Assembly: GCF_029759835.1 (NCBI RefSeq)
Contig: NZ_JAJJND010000021.1
Location: 1 to 32,970, forward strand
From: Acetobacter sp. AN02
GTDB taxonomy: Bacteria > Pseudomonadota > Alphaproteobacteria > Acetobacterales > Acetobacteraceae
DNA length: 32,970 bases
Direction: 5' to 3'
The notes beneath the pieces were generated by a model. It did no database searches and had not been told where the DNA came from. It saw only the letters and a list, made by a program, of their open reading frames with translations. Of the stretch, positions 1 to 8,004 are shown one piece after another. Numbering within the stretch: position 1 is the first letter of the stretch; every line of letters begins with the position of its first letter. The position numbers and the translations under genes were made by a program.

Positions 1-414
1 ATCCACAGGTCTCCGTAAAGACCAGCGTTGAATCACGTCCAAGCCAGTCTGAGAAGATCTTTTGTCAACAGAACCTAGTGTTTCTTTTGTATCTCCGAAA
101 AAGACGTGGAATTCAGGAGGAAGGGGAATTTTGGTATTTAGTTGATCCAGTAGCTGGCCCAAAACTTGTCCTTGTGTTTCAAGAGATGGGTAGCCAACAT
201 TCTCCAGCTTAAAAACAATTGCCGTATTGAGGAGGGGAGGTTCTCCGGCTGGAGTGGGTGAAGGAGGAATGAACGTAAGACTGTACCTGACACCATCTTT
301 GTTAAGGGTGATTTTAGTCATCCCGTCAGTCAGCATACGAGAAGAATCCGCTCTCGCCTGCACTGCCCACAGAGACAGAAAACACACCATGACCTGAAAA
401 AAAATACGATACAT
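1..414 (-). CDS. Secreted protein of unknown function, 5' part only (runs off the left edge)
   Basis: Reading the minus strand from the ATG at 414-412 gives 138 codons without a stop, still open at base 1, so the C-terminus is missing. Residues 1-22 form a credible Sec signal peptide: a short basic start (MYR), a hydrophobic stretch and an AxA-type site ending ARA before DSS. The mature part (TDGMTKITLNKDG...) is soluble-looking with no motif I recognise. A GGGGAG Shine-Dalgarno lies about 7 bases upstream. By hand count bases 1-240 are about 45% G+C, clearly lower than the rest of the window, and codons ending in A or T are common. That hints at acquired DNA, but the fragment is short. The reading frame is secure; the function is unknown. 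Confidence 0.7.
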   Translation of the reverse strand, partial: MYRIFFQVMVCFLSLWAVQARADSSRMLTDGMTKITLNKDGVRYSLTFIPPSPTPAGEPPLLNTAIVFKLENVGYPSLETQGQVLGQLLDQLNTKIPLPPEFHVFFGDTKETLGSVDKRSSQTGLDVIQRWSLRRPVD

Positions 415-489
415 GAAGAATACTCCCCACCAGACAGGGCAGACATAATCACTCTGCAGTGCCACAATATTTTCCGGTCAGGAAGCATT

Positions 490-509
490 CTGTATGGTTT
501 TCTATACAG
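490..509. repeat. Short inverted repeat upstream of the truncated secreted gene
   Basis: CTGTAT and ATACAG form perfect 6-base arms around an 8-base AT-rich spacer. The element sits between the end of the metallophosphoesterase gene and the start of the truncated gene, both on the minus strand. No T-run follows on either strand, so it is more like an operator or a weak hairpin than a terminator. I see no other clear signal in the 119-base gap. Confidence 0.3.
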
Positions 510-533
510 GACTGCGGACTGTTTTCGAAAAAA

Positions 534-1649
534 TCAGCCCGCCAGCAGATGAAACCGGGTAATTTCCGAAGGAACGCCAAGACGCAGTGCAAAACCCGGC
601 CAGAGACCGGTTCCGTTACTGACATAAAGCGTCATATCACCAATACTGTAGCGCCCGGAGACAAACCCGTTATTGGCGCGCGCAACAATACGGTCGAGCC
701 CCCGGACCATGCCCCCGTGCGTATGCCCTGAAAGCTGCAGGGCAACGCCATACGCCGGAGCAGCCCGGGCATTGCGGGGCTGATGATCCAGAAGCACGAC
801 AGCCGCATTGTCCGGACGGCCCGCCAGCGCGGCCGCCAGATCAGGCGGAGCCTCATGATGGCGCGCGGCAGAAAGATCGGTAACGCCCGCAATCACCAGA
901 CGAGCCTCACCCCGCGTAATGGTCTCATGCGCGTTCAGGAGCAGATGCAGGCCCAGACCGGAAAGATGCTGTATCCATGAACCATAACCGGACAGATATT
1001 CATGATTTCCCGGTATGGCGAGAACACCGTCCGGGGCCGTCAGGTTCTTCAGAGGCGCAACAGCCTCTGCCCGTGCGCTCACGGGGCCATCGATAAAGTC
1101 GCCGGTGATGACAATAAGATCCGCCCCGGCCGCATTCGTACGCTCCACGACCTTCCGGGCCCAGGAAGCAGTAAACAGACGCGAGAGATGCAGATCCGTA
1201 AGCTGGATCAGACGATATCCGTCAAAGGCGAGATCAAGACCGGGGATCGTAATGCTGACGTCGCGAACCGGCGGAACACGGATGGCTGACCTCACGCTCA
1301 CCGCCGCGATCAGCCCGGCCAGCAGACCCGCAGCTTCACGCAGGACGGAGGGAATGAAGACCGGTCTCCATTCCGCCAGCGCGACAGGAAGAACTGCGAT
1401 ATCAAGACAAATCTGCAGCAGCGTAAGGGTAAAGATCCATCCCAGCGCCCAGTTGAAAAAAATGATGAGCAGCCGGGGAAGTTCCGGATTGAGCATGGAG
1501 CCGGAAGAAAGCCTGCTCCAGAAATAATATTGTGAGGCGGCCAGCATCACAACGGCTGCGGGCAGCGCAACGGCCATAGGAAACGACAGTGGCAGGAGCC
1601 AGTCGAGAATCAGGAACAGACAGGGCAGTGTAAAGATCAGTCGCCGCAT
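534..1649 (-). CDS. Membrane-anchored calcineurin-like metallophosphoesterase (YkuE/YaeI type)
   Basis: 371 residues. The N-terminal ~120 residues hold about four hydrophobic segments, so the catalytic domain is tethered to the inner membrane. The phosphoesterase motifs follow in order: DLH at 152-154, GD at 183-184, GNHE at 214-217, a conserved His at 289 and GHTHGG at 308-313. These are the ligands for a two-metal centre. Relatives of this layout hydrolyse phosphodiesters or lipid pyrophosphates such as UDP-diacylglucosamine, but the substrate here cannot be read from sequence. The ATG lies 1 base after the stop of the upstream antiporter gene, so the two are probably cotranscribed and coupled. 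Family assignment is firm; substrate is unknown. Confidence 0.88.
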   Translation of the reverse strand: MRRLIFTLPCLFLILDWLLPLSFPMAVALPAAVVMLAASQYYFWSRLSSGSMLNPELPRLLIIFFNWALGWIFTLTLLQICLDIAVLPVALAEWRPVFIPSVLREAAGLLAGLIAAVSVRSAIRVPPVRDVSITIPGLDLAFDGYRLIQLTDLHLSRLFTASWARKVVERTNAAGADLIVITGDFIDGPVSARAEAVAPLKNLTAPDGVLAIPGNHEYLSGYGSWIQHLSGLGLHLLLNAHETITRGEARLVIAGVTDLSAARHHEAPPDLAAALAGRPDNAAVVLLDHQPRNARAAPAYGVALQLSGHTHGGMVRGLDRIVARANNGFVSGRYSIGDMTLYVSNGTGLWPGFALRLGVPSEITRFHLLAG

Positions 1650-1650
1650 A

Positions 1651-3357
1651 TCATGCGTTTTTCAGGTTCGTATCCGATGCGTGCAGACCGTCGGGCGTGC
1701 GCGGCATGGCAGAAACCTCGTTTTTCAGTTCCTGCTCGTGCAGATCGAGCTGCAGGGAAAGAAGACGCTCGGTCTCATCATTGATCTCCCTGTCATGCAG
1801 AAGATCCCGCAGGACACGACGCTGGACACGAAGCAGGCGCAGACGGATGGCAAGCTCCGCCCGCTTGTTCCGGATGGCGCCGGAACGCTGGTGATCCATA
1901 TCGTCCGCCTGATTGTCCAGAGCCTGAAGCGCCTCCTGATATTCCTGCAGAAGCAGCGGAATGGCATGGGCATGCGCCTTATCGGCCTCGTCCGGCGTCT
2001 CCTCGTTCTGCTGCCGCGCGGCTTCCTCCTGAAGGGCTGAGATGGCGGATCTGACAAGCACGATACGGGTGTTGTCCAGCTCCTTCTGGGCATCGCTGGT
2101 GCCGTTCTCCATCGGGATCAGCCGGAGCACGACAGGAAGGGTGACGCTGGCAAACACCAGGGAGCAGATGATCACACCCGCAGCCAGCGTGACGAGCAGC
2201 GTGCGCGTCGGAAACTCCGTGGCCGGCGGCAGGGTCAGAATGGCGGCCAGCGTGATGGTTCCGTGCGGCCCGGCCAGAGCTAGGATCAGCTTCTCGCGCC
2301 AGGTCGGCAGAATGGCAGGCCGGTGACGCATATGGGCGTAAAGATGCCGGACGACGGAAGAACCGCTGACCCAGATAAGACGGATCAGGATCAGCACGAC
2401 CTGCAGGGCCACCATGGCAACCGGCAGCACCCACGGGCCCATGCCATAGGAATGGGAAACCTCCTGGGCTTCCCGCACCATCTCCGGAAGCTGCAGACCA
2501 AGCATCAGGAAAACAAGGCCGTTGAGCGTAAAGGAGACCATGTCCCAGATGACGGTGGCGCGCATCCGCGTCTCGATCTGCGTCTCGTTCATCACGCCTG
2601 AAAGCCGCAGCGTGGCACCTCCGGCAACAACGGCAAGAATGCCGGACGTCCCGACCGATTCAGCAGCAAGATAGATGGCAAAGGGAATCATCAGGGCCAG
2701 CAGGGAGTGGCTGGACGGGTCATCATAGCCATGATGAAGCATCCAGACCTCGATGCGCGAGATGACCCAGCATACGATGATGCCAACCGCGATCCCGCCA
2801 AGCGCAACCCAGAGAAAATTACCGGACGCCTCCCGCAGCGAGAAGACGCCGGTCGTGGCGGCCGCCACGGCAAATTTGAAGCAGACAAGGCCGGAGGCAT
2901 CGTTCAGAAGAGCCTCCCCGCGCAGGATATGCGTCAGCCGTGCCGGTGCACGCCCGCCCAGAATCCCGCCGACAGAAACGGCATCCGTCGGAGAGATGGC
3001 ACTGCTCAGCGCAACGGCCGCGGCCAGGGAAACGGGAGGCATCAGCCAGTGGAGGAAATACCCGCCGCCGATGGCACTGAGAATGACAAGCCCCACGGCC
3101 ATGGTGATGATGATGCCGCGCAGCTCCCCGAACTCACGCATGGGAATACGATAGGCATCAAGAAACAGAAGCGGAGGGATGAAGAGAAGCAGGAACAGTT
3201 CGCTGTCGAGCCCCACATGCAGCCCCGCCAGACTCGCGACAGTCCCCGCCGCGATCTGCAGCAGAGGCATCGGAACCCGCAGCTTCAGAAGCCGGGCCGC
3301 AACGCCCGTCAGCCCGGTGACAGCCAGGAGGGAGAGCGCCAGAAGCGTTTCGTTCAT
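1651..3357 (-). CDS. CPA1-family Na+/H+ antiporter (YjcE/NhaP-like)
   Basis: 568 residues. The first ~410 form about 12 membrane segments. Family signatures are ISPTDAVS at 121-128, with the conserved Asp at 125, and GEALLNDASGLV near 147-158, whose Asn-Asp pair (152-153) binds cation and proton in NhaP-type carriers. The last ~150 residues are a charged, helical, probably cytoplasmic tail rich in Glu, Gln and Arg, as in YjcE-like proteins. Expected role is exchange of Na+ or K+ for H+ across the inner membrane, relevant to pH and salt tolerance. GGAAAAAG precedes the ATG. It is the first gene of a two-gene minus-strand unit with the metallophosphoesterase. Ion specificity is not predictable. 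Confidence 0.92.
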   Translation of the reverse strand: MNETLLALSLLAVTGLTGVAARLLKLRVPMPLLQIAAGTVASLAGLHVGLDSELFLLLFIPPLLFLDAYRIPMREFGELRGIIITMAVGLVILSAIGGGYFLHWLMPPVSLAAAVALSSAISPTDAVSVGGILGGRAPARLTHILRGEALLNDASGLVCFKFAVAAATTGVFSLREASGNFLWVALGGIAVGIIVCWVISRIEVWMLHHGYDDPSSHSLLALMIPFAIYLAAESVGTSGILAVVAGGATLRLSGVMNETQIETRMRATVIWDMVSFTLNGLVFLMLGLQLPEMVREAQEVSHSYGMGPWVLPVAMVALQVVLILIRLIWVSGSSVVRHLYAHMRHRPAILPTWREKLILALAGPHGTITLAAILTLPPATEFPTRTLLVTLAAGVIICSLVFASVTLPVVLRLIPMENGTSDAQKELDNTRIVLVRSAISALQEEAARQQNEETPDEADKAHAHAIPLLLQEYQEALQALDNQADDMDHQRSGAIRNKRAELAIRLRLLRVQRRVLRDLLHDREINDETERLLSLQLDLHEQELKNEVSAMPRTPDGLHASDTNLKNA

Positions 3358-3399
3358 CTTTTTCCGTCTTCCTGCGTCATATTCCCCGGACCCGTCTCA

Positions 3400-3428
3400 T
3401 TGAACCGTTTCGTCCGGGTTCCTATTAT
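3400..3428 (+). promoter_or_regulatory. Sigma70-type promoter for the J-protein operon
   Basis: TTGAAC at 3400-3405 and TATTAT at 3423-3428 are separated by exactly 17 bases, close to the sigma70 consensus, in the divergent gap between the antiporter gene (-) and the 58-residue gene (+). Transcription would begin near 3435, leaving a leader of about 75 bases. It does not resemble a heat-shock promoter, although the operon encodes a J-domain protein. Confidence 0.6.
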
Positions 3429-3509
3429 TTATAGAACGCGTGCTCAACGTAAAAAATCGGACCGGCCCTGCACGACAGTCAGCCATGCCGGTCCAGAGGA
3501 GTAACATTT

Positions 3510-3686
3510 ATGACAGCAACACCGGCAGAAGATTTTCTGAAACCGGGCCTGAAAAAGCTGGTCAGCGACGCCGCAGCCGCCGGAATTACCCCGGACGTCT
3601 CCGTCGCCGTCCTGCTCTCGCTTCTTGATACGATGGATTTCGGACCGCAGGTCGCAGCCGAGAGCGTGCCGGGAGACGAAGGATGA
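3510..3686 (+). CDS. Small protein of unknown function, 58 residues, coupled to the J-domain gene
   Basis: The ATG at 3510 is preceded by a strong AGAGGAG ribosome site. The frame encodes MTATPAEDFLKPGLKKLVSD... and ends in GDEG. Its TGA (3684-3686) overlaps the ATG of the J-protein gene in an ATGA junction. The peptide is mostly helical with an amphipathic or hydrophobic stretch around residues 18-42 (AAAAGITPDVSVAVLLSLLD). It has no signal peptide or known motif that I can name. A promoter lies just upstream and the codon use matches the neighbours, so I judge it a real gene. A role connected to the chaperone is only inferred from position. Confidence 0.72.
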   Translation: MTATPAEDFLKPGLKKLVSDAAAAGITPDVSVAVLLSLLDTMDFGPQVAAESVPGDEG

Positions 3687-4594
3687 GCGCCCGGAATCCG
3701 TACGACATTCTCGGTGTCGGACGATCGGCCAGTCAGGACGAGATTCGTAAGGCCTACCGTAATCAGGCCAGGAAATGGCACCCGGATCTCAATCCGGGCA
3801 ACAAGGAGGCAGAGGAAAAATTCAAGGAACTGAACACCGCGAATGATATCCTGTCCGATGAGGAACGCCGGGGGCGGTTCGACCGTGGAGAGATCGATGA
3901 ATCCGGCCAGGAACGCGGTCCTTTCGCCGGAGCGGGCACAGGCGGTTTCGGGGGCGGGTTCGGCGGCTTCCGCGCCGGAGGCGGCAGCTCGGGTGGCGGA
4001 TTTTCCCAGGACGATCTGAGCGATATCCTCAACGGCATGTTCGGACGCAACGCAGGACGCCGTCAGGGCGGACCGGAGCGCGGCGCGGACCGACCGTATC
4101 AGATCAGCATCAGCTTCATGGACGCCGTCAACGGCACCACGACAAGGGTCAGCCTGCCCGGCGGCGCCACGCTGGATGTGAAAATTCCGCCCGGCACGGA
4201 AGACGGCAGAACCCTGCGCCTGCGCGGGAAAGGAGAGCCGGGGATGCGCGGCGGCCCGGCCGGAGACGCGCTGATCACCGTCACGGTCATGCCGGACCGG
4301 AACTGGACACGCGAAGGCCAGGATCTGCGGACCCGTCTGCCCGTCGGACTGAAAACAGCGGTACTGGGCGGGCCGATCACGGTTCCCACGCCCTCGGGTG
4401 CCGTGAAGATGAATGTTCCGGAAGGATCGGACACCGGCTCCGTGCTGCGCCTGCGCGGCAAGGGCGTCCCGGCACACGGGAAGCATGAGGCCGGAAACCT
4501 GTACGTCACGCTGGAAGTAACACTCGGCAGACCGGATGAAGCCCTCAGAGCGTTCCTGAAGACCTGGGATCCCGCCGGAGAGAAAACCGCCTGA
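3683..4594 (+). CDS. J-domain co-chaperone, CbpA-like (DnaJ without zinc finger)
   Basis: 303 residues. Residues 5-68 are a J domain with the HPD tripeptide at 33-35, which stimulates DnaK ATPase. A Gly/Phe-rich linker spans about residues 78-115. The DnaJ C-terminal beta-sandwich domains follow (SISFMDAVNGTTTRVSLPGG onward, then a second half with VPTPSGAVKMNVPEGS). The four CxxCxGxG zinc repeats of true DnaJ are absent, placing it with type II J-proteins such as CbpA. Cytoplasmic, expected to feed substrates to DnaK. It overlaps the preceding 58-residue gene by 4 bases. Confidence 0.9.
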   Translation: MSARNPYDILGVGRSASQDEIRKAYRNQARKWHPDLNPGNKEAEEKFKELNTANDILSDEERRGRFDRGEIDESGQERGPFAGAGTGGFGGGFGGFRAGGGSSGGGFSQDDLSDILNGMFGRNAGRRQGGPERGADRPYQISISFMDAVNGTTTRVSLPGGATLDVKIPPGTEDGRTLRLRGKGEPGMRGGPAGDALITVTVMPDRNWTREGQDLRTRLPVGLKTAVLGGPITVPTPSGAVKMNVPEGSDTGSVLRLRGKGVPAHGKHEAGNLYVTLEVTLGRPDEALRAFLKTWDPAGEKTA

Positions 4595-4607
4595 AGAAGG
4601 ACGGAAG

Positions 4608-4628
4608 GGAGGGCCGCCTCCCGTTCCT
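4608..4628. terminator. GC-rich hairpin between converging genes (weak terminator candidate)
   Basis: GGAAGGGAGG and CCTCCCGTTCC can pair around GCCG, 14 bases after the J-protein stop codon. No run of T follows on the plus strand, so it is at best a weak or atypical terminator. Position between convergent genes is the main support. Confidence 0.3.
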
Positions 4629-4632
4629 CAAT

Positions 4633-4668
4633 ATAAAACGGCCATACTCCATAAAACGGCCATACTCC
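4633..4668. repeat. Perfect 18-bp tandem duplication
   Basis: The 18-mer ATAAAACGGCCATACTCC occurs twice back to back (4633-4650 and 4651-4668) in the convergent intergenic region between the J-protein gene and the LysR regulator. There are no further copies alongside and no spacer. It looks like a simple slippage duplication. Confidence 0.9.
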
Positions 4669-4716
4669 CGGTGCCGGTCTGCCCGGCAGCGCAGGAAGTA
4701 TGAGATCCGTTTCAGA

Positions 4717-5628
4717 TCAGCTGCGCAGACCCATTTCCGCAGTCAGGAAATCCCGGAAAACGGAAACCCGCTTGGAACTCCGCAGCTCCTCCGGATAGAC
4801 GAAATAGGCCTCTACGGACGGCGGCGGAACCGTGTCGAGGATTTTGACCAGCTCCGGATATTCCTGTGCGGCATAACCGGGAATCGAACCGATCCCCAGA
4901 CCGGCAGCGATGGCATCGGCCATGGCGGCCATGCTGTTCACCTCAAGACGCGCAGCACGGCGCGTATTTTCCGGCATCCCGGTCTCGAGCAGCCAGTTGA
5001 TATGCGGTACCGGAGGGTGATAGCCGCCGAACGCCACGAACGTATGGCCCTCCAGCTCCTCACAGCTCTGCGGCGCACCGTGTTTCTCAATGTAGGACGG
5101 CGCGGCATAGACCGCGAGCGGGAAGTCCGACAGATGGCGCTGGATCAGATCCGGCTGGCGCGGTGCATGCATCCGCACGGCAACATCCGCCTCGCGCATG
5201 CTCAGATCAAGATCATTGTCTTCCAGGATCAGTGTGATCGAGATGTCCGGATGCATATCCATGAATTTGTGCATCCGGGGCATCAGCCAGCAGCTTCCGA
5301 AACCCGTCGTGGTCGTGACACGAAGCCGCCCCGCCGCGCGCTCCTTGCTCTCCGTCAGAAGAGTCTGCGTCACTTCCAGCTTGGCAAAGACTTCCCGGAC
5401 CGTCTGGTTCAGGGTCTCTCCCTGCTCCGTCAGGATAAGCCCGCGGGCATGACGGTGGAAAAGAGGCACCTGAAGCGCGTCTTCCAGCGCGGAAATCTGC
5501 CGGGAGACGGCAGACTGGCTCAGATTGAGTGAGTCACCGGCATGCGTGAAGGAGCCCGCTTCGGCAACGGCGTGAAAAATACGCAGCTTATCCCAGTCCA
5601 CCTGATGACCATCCCCCGATGCACCCAT
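4717..5628 (-). CDS. LysR-family transcriptional regulator
   Basis: 303 residues from the chosen start. The N-terminal winged helix-turn-helix is typical (WDKLRIFHAVAEAGSFTHAG, then SQSAVSRQISALE), followed by the periplasmic-binding-protein-like effector domain from about residue 90. The start MGASGDG at 5628 is preferred because GGGGGA sits 6 bases upstream. Longer ATG starts up to 5715 add Cys- and Arg-rich residues unlike the family. The effector is unknown. The gene to its right is trxB, in the same orientation, separated by 180 bases and a possible terminator, so the regulator is probably transcribed on its own. It likely autoregulates, as many LysR proteins do, but no site is clear. 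Confidence 0.88.
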   Translation of the reverse strand: MGASGDGHQVDWDKLRIFHAVAEAGSFTHAGDSLNLSQSAVSRQISALEDALQVPLFHRHARGLILTEQGETLNQTVREVFAKLEVTQTLLTESKERAAGRLRVTTTTGFGSCWLMPRMHKFMDMHPDISITLILEDNDLDLSMREADVAVRMHAPRQPDLIQRHLSDFPLAVYAAPSYIEKHGAPQSCEELEGHTFVAFGGYHPPVPHINWLLETGMPENTRRAARLEVNSMAAMADAIAAGLGIGSIPGYAAQEYPELVKILDTVPPPSVEAYFVYPEELRSSKRVSVFRDFLTAEMGLRS

Positions 5629-5785
5629 GTTACTTCCCCCGGACATGCCATGCAGCAGATGCATCCGGACGGGCTCCCGACATGCACGTAACGCGGTGGC
5701 ACAGAACTTCTGCAAGACGTGCAGGATGTCTTGATTCAGGTCAAGTTACCCTGACCCGGTAAAGCGCAGATAAGCGATATAAACT

Positions 5786-5803
5786 GTGCGGAATGACCCG
5801 CAC
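5786..5803 (-). terminator. Possible intrinsic terminator of trxB
   Basis: GTGCGG and CCGCAC form a perfect 6-bp stem with a 6-base loop just beyond the trxB stop codon. On the minus strand it is followed by AGTTTATAT, an imperfect T-rich tail, so termination strength is doubtful. Confidence 0.4.
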
Positions 5804-5808
5804 CCGGC

Positions 5809-6762
5809 TCAGCCGTGCAGAAGCCCGGCGAGGAAACGCTCCGCATCAAGCGCGGCCATGCACCCGGTTCCGGCCGCCGTGACAGCCTGACGATACACCT
5901 TGTCCTGCACGTCTCCCGCGGCAAAAACACCCGGAACGGATGTGCGCGGGGTCCCGGGCTGCGTCACGATATACCCCTCCGCATCCAGGGTGATCTGTCC
6001 GCGGAAAAGCTCCGTCGTGGGAGCATGGCCGATCGCGACGAACACGCCGTCGGTCTCCAGCACGGAACTTTCTCCCGTGACGGTATCGCGCAGCTCCACA
6101 CCGGTCACGGCCTCAGGCGTCCCGCCGGACAGTACATCCGTCACAACCTTGTTCCACAGCACGGACGCTTTCGGATTGGCCGCAAGACGGTCCTGCAGGA
6201 TTTTTTCCGAACGCAGCGTGTCACGGCGATGGATCAGCGTGACATGATCCGCGTGATGCGTAAGGTAAAGCGCCTCCTCAACGGCTGTATTACCACCGCC
6301 GATCACGACCACCTTTTTGCCACGGAAAAAGAACCCGTCGCAGGTCGCGCAGGCGGACACGCCCGCACCCTGAAGCCGCTTCTCGTTCGGCAGACCAAGC
6401 CAGCGGGCCTGCGCGCCGGTGGCAATGATCACCGAACGGGCCATCCAGGTATCCCCGCCATCGGTTTCGATCCGGAACGGCGCCCCGGAGGTGAAATCCA
6501 CCGTTGTCACCAGATCATAGACGATTTTCGTGCCGACATGCTCCGCCTGGGCCGACATCTGCTCCATCAGCCACGGCCCCTGCACGGCGCTGGCAAAACC
6601 CGGATAGTTCTCGACATCGGTGGTGATCATCAGCTGCCCGCCCGGCTGCATTCCGGCAATCAGAACAGGGGAGAGATTAGCGCGCGCGGCATAGATCGCA
6701 GCGGTATATCCGGCCGGACCCGCGCCGATAATCAGAAGATCGGTTGTATGTGTCTGGCCCAT
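5809..6762 (-). CDS. trxB: Thioredoxin-disulfide reductase
   Basis: 317 residues, the usual low-molecular-weight TrxB length. Contains the FAD-binding GAGPAG near residues 13-18, the redox CATC at 138-141 (SACATCDGFFF), the NADPH-binding GGGNTA near 155-160 and a C-terminal FAD motif (GVFAAGDV). It passes electrons from NADPH through FAD to thioredoxin in the cytoplasm. The start at 6762 (MGQTHTTD) is chosen because GGGAGGG lies 7 bases upstream; the longer ATG frame to 6831 adds a basic stretch absent from the family and overlaps the probable promoter. Divergent from the hydrolase gene. Confidence 0.95.
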   Translation of the reverse strand: MGQTHTTDLLIIGAGPAGYTAAIYAARANLSPVLIAGMQPGGQLMITTDVENYPGFASAVQGPWLMEQMSAQAEHVGTKIVYDLVTTVDFTSGAPFRIETDGGDTWMARSVIIATGAQARWLGLPNEKRLQGAGVSACATCDGFFFRGKKVVVIGGGNTAVEEALYLTHHADHVTLIHRRDTLRSEKILQDRLAANPKASVLWNKVVTDVLSGGTPEAVTGVELRDTVTGESSVLETDGVFVAIGHAPTTELFRGQITLDAEGYIVTQPGTPRTSVPGVFAAGDVQDKVYRQAVTAAGTGCMAALDAERFLAGLLHG

Positions 6763-6804
6763 CCGGCGGCCCTCCCGTGATCTGAAACATATGATGTGAG
6801 TGCG

Positions 6805-6833
6805 GATATGACGCCGCAGGGGAGTTTGCACAA
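6805..6833 (-). promoter_or_regulatory. Candidate sigma70 promoter of trxB
   Basis: On the minus strand TTGTGC (6833-6828) and CATATC (6810-6805) are 17 bases apart, giving a start near 6798 and a short leader before the ATG at 6762. The match is moderate. Confidence 0.4.
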
Positions 6834-7041
6834 GGGAGAGGCCTGATCCGCCGCCCGGAAGAACGTGGACCTGAAAGCCGCGGATATACCTCAGCGCGAA
6901 CGGACATACATATTCCTCCGCCCCGCCCGTCAGCCCGCTCTCCGTCGCCAGAGAGGGAATAAAATCCCCCCCCTGAATCCGAACTTTCCTTTCGGGACAG
7001 CGTCTGAATCATACCCCTGCCGACAGATAAGGAGACATGAG

Positions 7042-7878
7042 ATGCCATTCATCACGACATCCGACGGAACGGAGATTTTCTACAAGGACTGGGGCCCGGA
7101 AGAGGCCCGCCCGATCGTCTTCCATCACGGATGGCCGCTCAGCGCCGATGACTGGGACGCGCAGATGCTGTTCTTCCTGGATAAGGGCTACCGCGTGATC
7201 GCGCATGACCGCAGAGGCCACGGACGCTCCGCCCAGGTGAGCGAAGGGCACGATATGGATCATTATGCAGCCGATGCATCCGCCGTCGCCGAACATCTGG
7301 ATCTCAGGAATGCAGTTCATATCGGGCACTCCACCGGAGGCGGACAGGTCGCCCGCTACGTCGCGCAGTACGGGCAGCCACAGGGACGCGTGGCCATGGC
7401 CGTTCTGATCAGCTCGGTCCCGCCGCTGATGGTCCGCACGGAACGCAGCCCTGAAGGAGCCCCGATTGAAATACTCGACGGACTGCGCGCCGGTCTGGCC
7501 GACAGCCGCGCGCAGTTCTTCCTCGATGTCGCCAGCGGTCCCTTCTACGGCTTCAACCGCAAGGACGCGGACGTGTCCGAAGGGACGATCCGCAACTGGT
7601 GGCGTCAGGGCATGGCCGGCAGCGCAAAGGCACAGTACGAAGGTATCCGCGCCTTCTCGGAAACCGATCAGACAGAAGATCTGAAAGCCATCACGGTGCC
7701 GGTGCTGGTCCTGCAGGGAGATGACGACCAGGTCGTGCCCTATAAAAACGCGGCCCTTCTGCAGGACAGGCTGCTCAGCAACAGCACGCTGAAGATATAT
7801 CCCGGATATCCCCACGGAATGCACACGACACATGCCGATGTCATCAACCGGGATATCCTCGCCTTCATCACCGGCTGA
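7042..7878 (+). CDS. Alpha/beta hydrolase, non-heme chloroperoxidase-like
   Basis: 278 residues, the normal size for cofactor-free haloperoxidase/esterase proteins. Motifs include the oxyanion region FHHGWPLSADDWD (27-39), HDRRGHGRS (55-63), nucleophile elbow GHSTGGG with Ser97, acid Asp229 in GDDDQVVP and His258 in YPGYPHGMH. The family hydrolyses esters and can make peracids with peroxide; the natural substrate is unknown. The start at 7042 has GGAGA about 8 bases upstream; an upstream in-frame ATG at 6865 would add 59 residues of non-family sequence and is rejected. Stands alone, divergent from trxB. Confidence 0.9.
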   Translation: MPFITTSDGTEIFYKDWGPEEARPIVFHHGWPLSADDWDAQMLFFLDKGYRVIAHDRRGHGRSAQVSEGHDMDHYAADASAVAEHLDLRNAVHIGHSTGGGQVARYVAQYGQPQGRVAMAVLISSVPPLMVRTERSPEGAPIEILDGLRAGLADSRAQFFLDVASGPFYGFNRKDADVSEGTIRNWWRQGMAGSAKAQYEGIRAFSETDQTEDLKAITVPVLVLQGDDDQVVPYKNAALLQDRLLSNSTLKIYPGYPHGMHTTHADVINRDILAFITG

Positions 7879-8004
7879 TTCCACCCCGCGGAGTGCGGCA
7901 GCCCGCTCCCCGGAGCAGGCGCCGCGCCCCTTTTGCACGCCGTCTGCGATTGCCCTATATCTCCGCAGGTACGGACCGGCCGGTGTGATATCCCGGGATC
8001 GTGC

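Noticed and set aside
4633-4668. CRISPR-like repeat
   Set aside because: Only two copies of 18 bp directly adjoining with no spacer and no cas genes.
6865-7041. 59-residue N-terminal extension of the chloroperoxidase-like hydrolase
   Set aside because: Not family-like, no ribosome site; the start at 7042 has one.
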